Assembly (NCBI RefSeq): GCF_021018895.1
Contig: NC_079368.1
Span: 3,565,501-3,629,500 of the forward strand
Length of the DNA stretch: 64,000 nt
Direction of reading: 5' to 3'
DNA from: Seriola aureovittata
Lineage: Eukaryota > Chordata > Actinopteri > Carangiformes > Carangidae
In this document: positions 57,400 to 64,000 of the stretch, piece after piece
Numbering within the stretch: position 1 is the stretch's first letter
How the letters are laid out: each line of letters begins with the position of its first letter
The notes under the pieces: model-generated
Databases searched by the model: none
What the model saw: only the letters and a program-made list of their open reading frames with translations
What the model was told of the DNA's origin: nothing
Position numbers and translations under genes: made by a program

Positions 57400-57925
57400 A
57401 GTTTTTCTTCAAAAGCCAGACTTTCAGATTTGTGCTGTAGACGATGATCCACTTTGTTAATGGTGACAGCAGTTGCTCTCTTCTTTAAAAGAAGCACCAA
57501 CTTCTGCCGACTAAACAAGCAAATACTTGGCAAAAAGCCAATCAAACTGCAGTGGTTCCACAGGCAGCCACCTCCAGCTGACAAATGTGTGCCATCGCTG
57601 TCATCACCAAAGGCTTTGGACATGTTTGTTGTTGACATTGTGACTGTGGGGATCTCATCATATAGCGGCCTCTCAAGACGAGCACAATGAAAAACACCAT
57701 TTTATAACTATTCTATCAGGACACTGATGTTAAATTGTAGAATTTGACATCAGCTGGCACTGCTGAATTTAAATAACAGCAGAAGTTGAGGATCTTTATC
57801 TCATGCACTAGGTATAATCAAGATTTATATTCGTGTTTGAGTTCCTAAAGGCCTTTTTGTCTGCTTTCAGCAGTTGGAGCTTTTTGCAGCAAGCACTTGT
57901 TGCCTTTACTAGTGTATATATAGAA
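57400..57925. repeat. Repeat family B, copy 2
   Basis: Near-identical to 43486-43930, with the more diverged AGCAGTTGGAGC...TTGCCTTTACTAGT tail. Confidence 0.8.
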
Positions 57926-58700
57926 CAGCAACCTCCAGGGCTGAAAAATGAAGCCAACACTAAAGTGAAAAAAAATCTGCAGTTACTCAAATGACCACTT
58001 GAGGCTGGCTCCAAAAGCGAATCAATCCCCATAGACTCTCGTGTTAAAATGTCAAACTTCACAGCAGAAATAAACATGTTTACAGCCTGTTACAGAAAAA
58101 CAAAAATAACGTTGTGGTGTTTATTGCTATTTTCCTCTTCCATGCATGGAGGGGTGGGGTGGGGGGGTTTATAGAACTTTCCTGTTTACGTTTCATTAAG
58201 GCTTAAAGTTCTGCGGAATTGAAGGCGTTTCCGCTTTGAGTGACAGATGGGTGCTGTCACAGTCCACTAGCCGTCTGCTAGGTGTCACCTCAGCTAATTT
58301 TAGTCATGATACGTGAGCCCTCAGCCATGTCTGTTGTGTTTGTACCTTTTTGGATAATATATGTTAGCACTAATTTGCAGGTATCAGTGTCTGCGCTCAC
58401 CATACCTGGGCTGTTAGCTTAGCTCATTTTTTTTTCTAACTAATTCACTAGCAAATGAATTAGCCTTGGGTTAGCTTTCGTGCATGAGGCCCAGCTGCCT
58501 AACTGTGCTAACTATGCAAACGGGAGTGTATGTTTGTCACAGTTATTAAACAGGCATGCACCAAAATCTCAGCTCCACACATGCTCTTCCTCTCCGCCCA
58601 TTTCTGGATTAGCCGAGACGTAGGCGGAAGTTAAGCAATGCCAAGATGGCGACGGTGGAGCATCCATAATCCATGGACATCCATCTTCATACAGGCTATG
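57925..58700 (+). repeat. Repeat family A, copy 4, with insertion
   Basis: CAACCTCCAGGGCTGAAAAA, then TTAAGGCTTAAAGTTCTGCG, and after about 300 bp of unrelated DNA (58250-58560) the 3' part GCCCATTTCTGGATTAGCC, GATGGCGACGGTGGAGC and CATCCATCTTCATACAGGCT. Confidence 0.7.
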
Positions 58701-58999
58701 GTGTATATGCAAAATACCTGGTTAATTACACTAATTTCATGTTCTGTAATTTCATTCAAATTATTTATGTGATTTGTCAACTACAGTTTTCTTTATTTAT
58801 ATTAACCTTTTTTATTATTATAATATTTTACTATTTCTTTTTCATTTATTTTTACAGTTACTGCTTTTCTTCTTTTCCTTTACCATCTGTTCACACCATG
58901 TATTTGGATTGCTGCAACTTTGCAATGTAAAATCTTTAAGAGAAAGTAAAAATGTAAGGTATATCTAATTTCTGGCTGAGGAGCTAAAACTTGCAAAGT

Positions 59000-59480
59000 C
59001 ATGGATGGTCCTTAAGGGTCATTCTCTGTTTGGTGCTGCTTAGCATGGTGTTGTCTAACTGTTGTCTCATGGGGGGAATGATATTCCTGGGCACAAGCCT
59101 TGGTCACAGATCAATACCAGAGACCAGTGAATCTTCTCGGATGAATCATCAGCAGCAGCATCAGCTCTCTGGGATGTATTACTTTGCTCAGCGCGGGCAT
59201 CTGTGGCGCTGATGAACAGGACAGACACACAACAACTGGTCTTATGGGTCATCAGGCGCCGGAGGTAAAGGCCAGCTGTGGGTGCAAGGCGATAACCTCC
59301 CTCTCTGCAAAACACGGGGGCCATATTTAAACTTGTCTTGATCCCTCCTGTTTGATGTTTCACTGTGGTGCAAATTACACGGGTGGGTATTGATAGGTGA
59401 TTTGTCAAGCTGCCATGTGGGGATTGGTTTTGTATTCCAGTGGGAGCACTCTGTAACTTCCCAGGATCTGAGCACTCACA
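59000..59480. promoter_or_regulatory. Candidate conserved non-coding region
   Basis: Single-copy, balanced composition, with CATATTTAAACTTGTC, GTATTGATAGGTGATTTGTC and CAGATCAATACC. The 145-aa minus-strand open frame here (59067-59504) has no motif or splice support. Weak call. Confidence 0.2.
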
Positions 59481-61720
59481 GTGCCACAAAGGGTTGCGGT
59501 GCACCCGTCAAAGTGTCAGCCCAGTTTTTTGAGTCGTTGCACGGGTGTCACCAAAGCTTGAAAAAAAATTCACAGTGGAATGAAAAATATAGCAGAGAGA
59601 GGTTTGCAGTTGAACCCAGTGCAGATGATGCCTTGAGTTTCTCTGCATAGTTTTCAAAAGTAAGCAAGAGTAACACCTAATTACTGTTACTTTTTTCGGA
59701 TTAATGCTGTAATAATTTTTTCAATAATATGTGTTGAGTAATTGATCACAGTTTTCGAGTGACTTGCCAAACACTGGTGAACATAGTGGAGCATTTATCA
59801 GCTAAAGACTCTCAGGAGCTGGTGGAGAGAAAAACATGTGACTATAAACTTAAATTAGTCAGGTGGACAAAAAATAAAGCTCTAAATAAATGATAATATT
59901 AATTTATACATTCAGCAGACATGGAGTAGCAATTGTTTTTCCAACACATTTGACAGGTAACATCCTGAAAAGGTGATAAATCAGACGCTGAATGCTAAAG
60001 CTGATGCCATTAATACCATTACTACTTTTAAAACTGCTTAAGCTACTCTGGAATTTAACTGTTGCCACACAATTATCATTCCTACAATAATAAGAAGAAT
60101 GCTGTCGTCATCATCATCATGTTCTGTTGCAGTCCTCACAACATTCCAAATCTCCGCAGTCTATCAAGCTCTTGCTCTCTGACAGATCAATGGGAATGTG
60201 AGTGCGTGAAATTCAAGTACAGTTTTACCATTGCCCTGAGTGGTCTGTGATAAAAGAGGGCAAAGCCAGACAGTGATGGATATAGATTTTGAAAAGGATT
60301 TTTATCTCAAAGCCACTTCATGTCTCATTGCATATATGACATGCAAAAGACAAGTAGATGTTTCAATTGAAAGCAGATGTGTCTGATCAGGGTAAATATT
60401 GCTTGGAGAGGAAATCTTTAAGGTGTTCGACACTTTAGGTGAGAGGACTTCACGCTTTCTGCCAAGAAATATCACCATATGGAAATTCCAAGAGGACCTA
60501 AGAAGAATTTCTGATTCGGCTTAGCCAATTAAAATGCCCTGTTGAATGCATGTAACTGCAGATTAAACACAGGTGAGTGTTACAAATCACAGAATCATAG
60601 AGTAGGGGGTACATTATTACACTGAAATTGAAAGAGGGACTGTATATAATCTGTTTAGCTAGTATATAACAGCAGCAACAACAACAACAACAACCTTGAA
60701 TTATCTTTACGAATAACCATTTGGAAAACTGTAACAATGCAAGTGTTAAAACTAAAACCAACGAGCGTCACAGCCCACTGGAAATGTCAAAGTTTGAGTG
60801 TGCTCGCTTCAAATGCTCCATTATATTCCCTTTTCATGGAGGTGCTCTCACTACAGAATAAACACGCAAGGCTATTGGACCAAAAGGCCCAAACACATAC
60901 TTCTCAGTCCACCCACTGTTAAATTGCCTGTTTTCATTGTCAGTTTGACTTTTTTTTTTTTTTTTTAAGAGCGCAGCTTTCAGGTTGCTTTGGTAGGAAA
61001 CCCAGCCATCCACAGCGACTGGGAGTCCACAAGCTTGTCTGTGCTGTTTGTGATGACTTTGTAGGTCACATGCGCACCGCAACAAGCCTTACAATTCAAA
61101 TATGTACACTTATGAGAAAATGTGTGAAAATATGTTCCGTGTTACGTTCCTTAAAAGCACATATACTATCACATAGAAACATGGTGTGATGAACTGATTA
61201 CAATAGTCACAGCCTTTAATGATGTGTTCATGCAATGCTATCACCAGAAAAAGAATATTGGGCAATTCTGAAAAATGCTGCAATAACATTTCTATGCATG
61301 GATTAACAGTGTTGAAAGGTTGTGTTATGGTTAAAGGGAAAAAAAAAAAAAGAAAAACAAGCATTAATTGGTATTCTGCAATAGGACTCAACAAGCAGAA
61401 GCAGAATCATCCAATAGCAAAATCATTCCTAAGGCAGGTTCATGTGCTGGTAAAAACTCCAACAAATAAACAAACATTTCTGAGTCAAATGCAGAAAAGA
61501 AAAACAGTTCACATTCTAAAAGCCTCTTCTTGCTAACTGTGTTAAACCTGCAACTTCTCTCTGGCCATCATGTTGTAACTCAACCTTGTCATATTATCAA
61601 CTTTTGTTGATATAGCAAACTGCATTGTTTAAATAAGCAAACTTAAGGGGCAACATTAGCATTGATTTGTAACTGTGTTTCTGCAGCCACCTGATGAATC
61701 TTAGTCCAATATTCACTTTC
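59481..61720. other. Intergenic, nothing recognised
   Basis: Short CAA and T runs (60668-60692, 60950-60967). No supported gene or repeat copy. Confidence 0.4.
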
Positions 61721-61728
61721 TAAAGGAC

Positions 61729-62235
61729 TCATATTGTATAAAGGTAGATGTCCATGTGTTTTTCATTATAAAACAGGTCCAGGTTCTATATTAATATCAT
61801 GAAAGTATTAAAGTGCTCAGTCCACAGAGAAATGCACACAGCCTGTATTCAGACACTGAGCCTTAAAAAGAGCCGTCAGGACTTCTGTAACTTTGTGATG
61901 TCACCTCCCTCAGCCATGCCTCAAACCCCTCCCACTTGGACCCACCGTCCAACTGTGCAGGATTTTGTTTCTCTGAGTGTTTACCTGTAATCTGCTGTAT
62001 TTTTATTTGATCACTCAGAAAACAGTGAGCCAATCAGAAGAGAGGCTCAGAGCCTCCTCTCTTCTGTGTAACTAGAGCTCCAGAGAGAAGCCTTAGAGAG
62101 GAGATGTAAAACTACACTGAGATGGTTTTTGGTTCTTAAAACCCACAAATGGGTCAAAAATGCAACAACAAACGGATCTTCTTATGGATCACTTCAAATA
62201 AAGCACAGGAGAAGAGGAAAATATGGACCTTTAAA
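61729..62235 (+). mobile_element. MITE family D, long copy 2
   Basis: Collinear with 23823-24320: TAAAGGTAGATGTCCATGTG, CACAGAGAAATGCACACAGC, CTTTGTGATGTCACC, AGCCAATCAGAAGAGAGGCT. It ends AATATGGACCTTTAAAG, the inverted form of the family's left end. Confidence 0.8.
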
Positions 62236-64000
62236 GAAAACGCAGGAGGTTTCTTGAGTTGATTAAGAGTAGCCTGTGTCCTAGAGAAAAACATTACATA
62301 AAGAGGCTTGCTCATACGGTACAATGTTTATCATCTATCCACTGTTCATAAAAACATTAATGAGCAGCTTCCTTTTCTGTAGCTGAATCTTAAATCTAGT
62401 GAAAGTCGGCAGTTAAGATCTGCAGTACTGTGCTTTGAAATAAAAATATCACCTCAATACTTAAGCTCTGTTATCTATTGTCTATCTACCTTGAGTTTCC
62501 TGTTCTGTGTTTAGTGCTGAATCTCTCTTACTCTCACATATAACTGGTTAAATGGATGGTGTGATGTCATGTTGAGATGTTTCCAGCAGCTGCAGGAAAA
62601 ACATTTTCAGCTGTATAAAGTTTCGCCAGTAATCACCAGGTTCTGTTTTTTTAATCTCTCAGTATCAAACCTCAGAACGAAAAGAGGGATTCAGTAGTAA
62701 TTAAGGAAAAAAATATTTTTTTAAACCAGAGGTAAAACTTTCTTTTTCTCTAAACTTGGCGAAGTAAACCATAAACACCTCGTCCTTCATAAACCACATA
62801 TTAAAGGTGCACTATGCATTCTTGCATGATGTCACTTCTGTTGACATTTGAAGCAAATACCAAACAAAACAGAGCAAGCTCGCCCCTCCCCCCCATGTTT
62901 CTGTAAGTGTCATGAACGCGCATCGAAATTGAAAGTGGATCTGTGTTACATCGGTTCTTGTTGGTGATTGGCAGGAACGTGGTTGGTTACGTTTTGGGGC
63001 ACAGCCTGTGCCCCTAGTGTTTGTTTGCCGTTTGTGACGCCTGTGTTGTCTCCAGAGACTGTTGTCTTTCCTGTGCTCAAAAGTGCGTACCTACAACAAG
63101 TTACAGACTGTTAAAACCACGGATTGTATATCTTAAAACACACCAGACATGCCTACCTGGGTAGAAATCTGTCGCCAAGAAAGGGCTTTCCTGCCAATGT
63201 CCTGTATCATATATTTCAGGTTATTATGAGACAAAAAGGATCCATTTCTCCTCCATTTTCGTTTTGTGCTGTATTTCAATTGCTGTGTTTTATCCGGCTG
63301 CGCAGTCAACCAAGCTCGCTGCGCCGAGCAAAATCGTCATGGAGCAGCGCAAGCCGTTAGAAATAATGGGTTTCAGAGTGCAGTGGTGCCGTTGCTGCAT
63401 TTTCTCTGAAAGCAGCATAGTACAATATGTGCGCTGTAGGTGCACTTGTGTTTTCGGCAGGCGCATCCATCCGAACCTACTACAGGTAATACACGGGCTA
63501 TAAGTACCTCCCAATCCCACGTCAAATAGGCCAAAGTGTAAAGACTTTGGTTAGGTAGGGCTGTCCTCACAAAAAACCTCATTAGTCATTTCAGCAAATT
63601 CCGCAAAATTACATTTGTTACACCACATTTGTTTCATTTGTTTTAGCAACAAAGTAACGTAGTGTCCGTAGGATTTACAACTTTTCCTTCAGGAGCTAAG
63701 CACAAACAAACAAGGAACTAGTGTGACATTGCTATCAAACCTAAGAGTCAGTAGATGACTTCCTCGTAGGCCTCAATTATACTCACTTGTGGATGTAAAC
63801 ATAGACAGCTGTGGACACTGCGGGCACTAAGTTGTTCTTAGACTTCTTTCTAGTTCACTCATTCTGCTTTGAGGAGCCCATGGACAGTTGGTGTCTTTGT
63901 AGTAGTGGTCATGCACACTTGTCCGCAGCAGCCTTCACAGTCACAACAAATTGGATGTCTGCACAGAGTCTCGCGTAAACCCTGTGATGATGAAATATTC
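62236..64000. other. Intergenic; MITE-like start near 62800
   Basis: TTAAAGGTGCACTATGCATTC (62800-62821) looks like a teleost MITE end, but I cannot find its inverted partner. Open frames at 63124-63582 overlap on both strands without motifs. Confidence 0.3.

Overview
This is a gene-poor window from a teleost fish genome, probably a percomorph. The evidence is spliced vertebrate-type coding exons, long introns, abundant microsatellites, and several typical fish repeat families: a tRNA-headed SINE, L2-like LINE tails, a Tx1-clade LINE, a Penelope-like element, hAT and Tc1 fragments, and many MITEs. Nothing prokaryotic (operon, CRISPR array, bacterial promoter) is visible.

The only protein-coding gene I can support is the 5' part of a secreted HtrA-family serine protease on the minus strand. 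Exon 1 (14173-13753) encodes the signal peptide, IGFBP-type domain and Kazal-like domain. Exon 2 (1857-1758) and exon 3 (1665-1461) encode the start of the trypsin-like protease domain with catalytic His203 and Asp233. All three exons join in frame at GT/AG boundaries. The exons carrying the catalytic serine and the PDZ domain must lie left of position 1. The sequence fits the HTRA1/HTRA4 pair and leans to HTRA4.

Intron 1 (1858-13752, 11.9 kb) holds the fossil of a nearly complete Tx1/L1-clade LINE on the plus strand, antisense to the gene: ORF1 about 5520-6935, ORF2 about 7040-10420. It is interrupted by an L2-like LINE tail (7630-8015) and an LTR-like element (8799-9224). The intron also contains three RFX X-box-like motifs (5773-5946) and a long CT tract (minus strand) 25 nt after the exon 1 donor.

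The 50 kb upstream of the gene (14174-64000) has no convincing coding exon. About 14-27 kb and 38-58 kb are rich in repeats. About 28-37 kb is mostly single-copy and contains stretches that look like conserved regulatory DNA (28100-28500, 34040-34340, 35800-36190), with further candidates at 40085-40420 and 59000-59480. The most structured repeat regions are a hAT element with a perfect 8-bp target duplication nested in an inverted-repeat element (41059-42242), a Q-C-Q-C local duplication (47481-53465) that copied an LTR-like insertion, and a MITE inside an LINE tail (44075-44765). All repeat and homology calls rest on reading motifs and comparing copies within the window; no database was searched.
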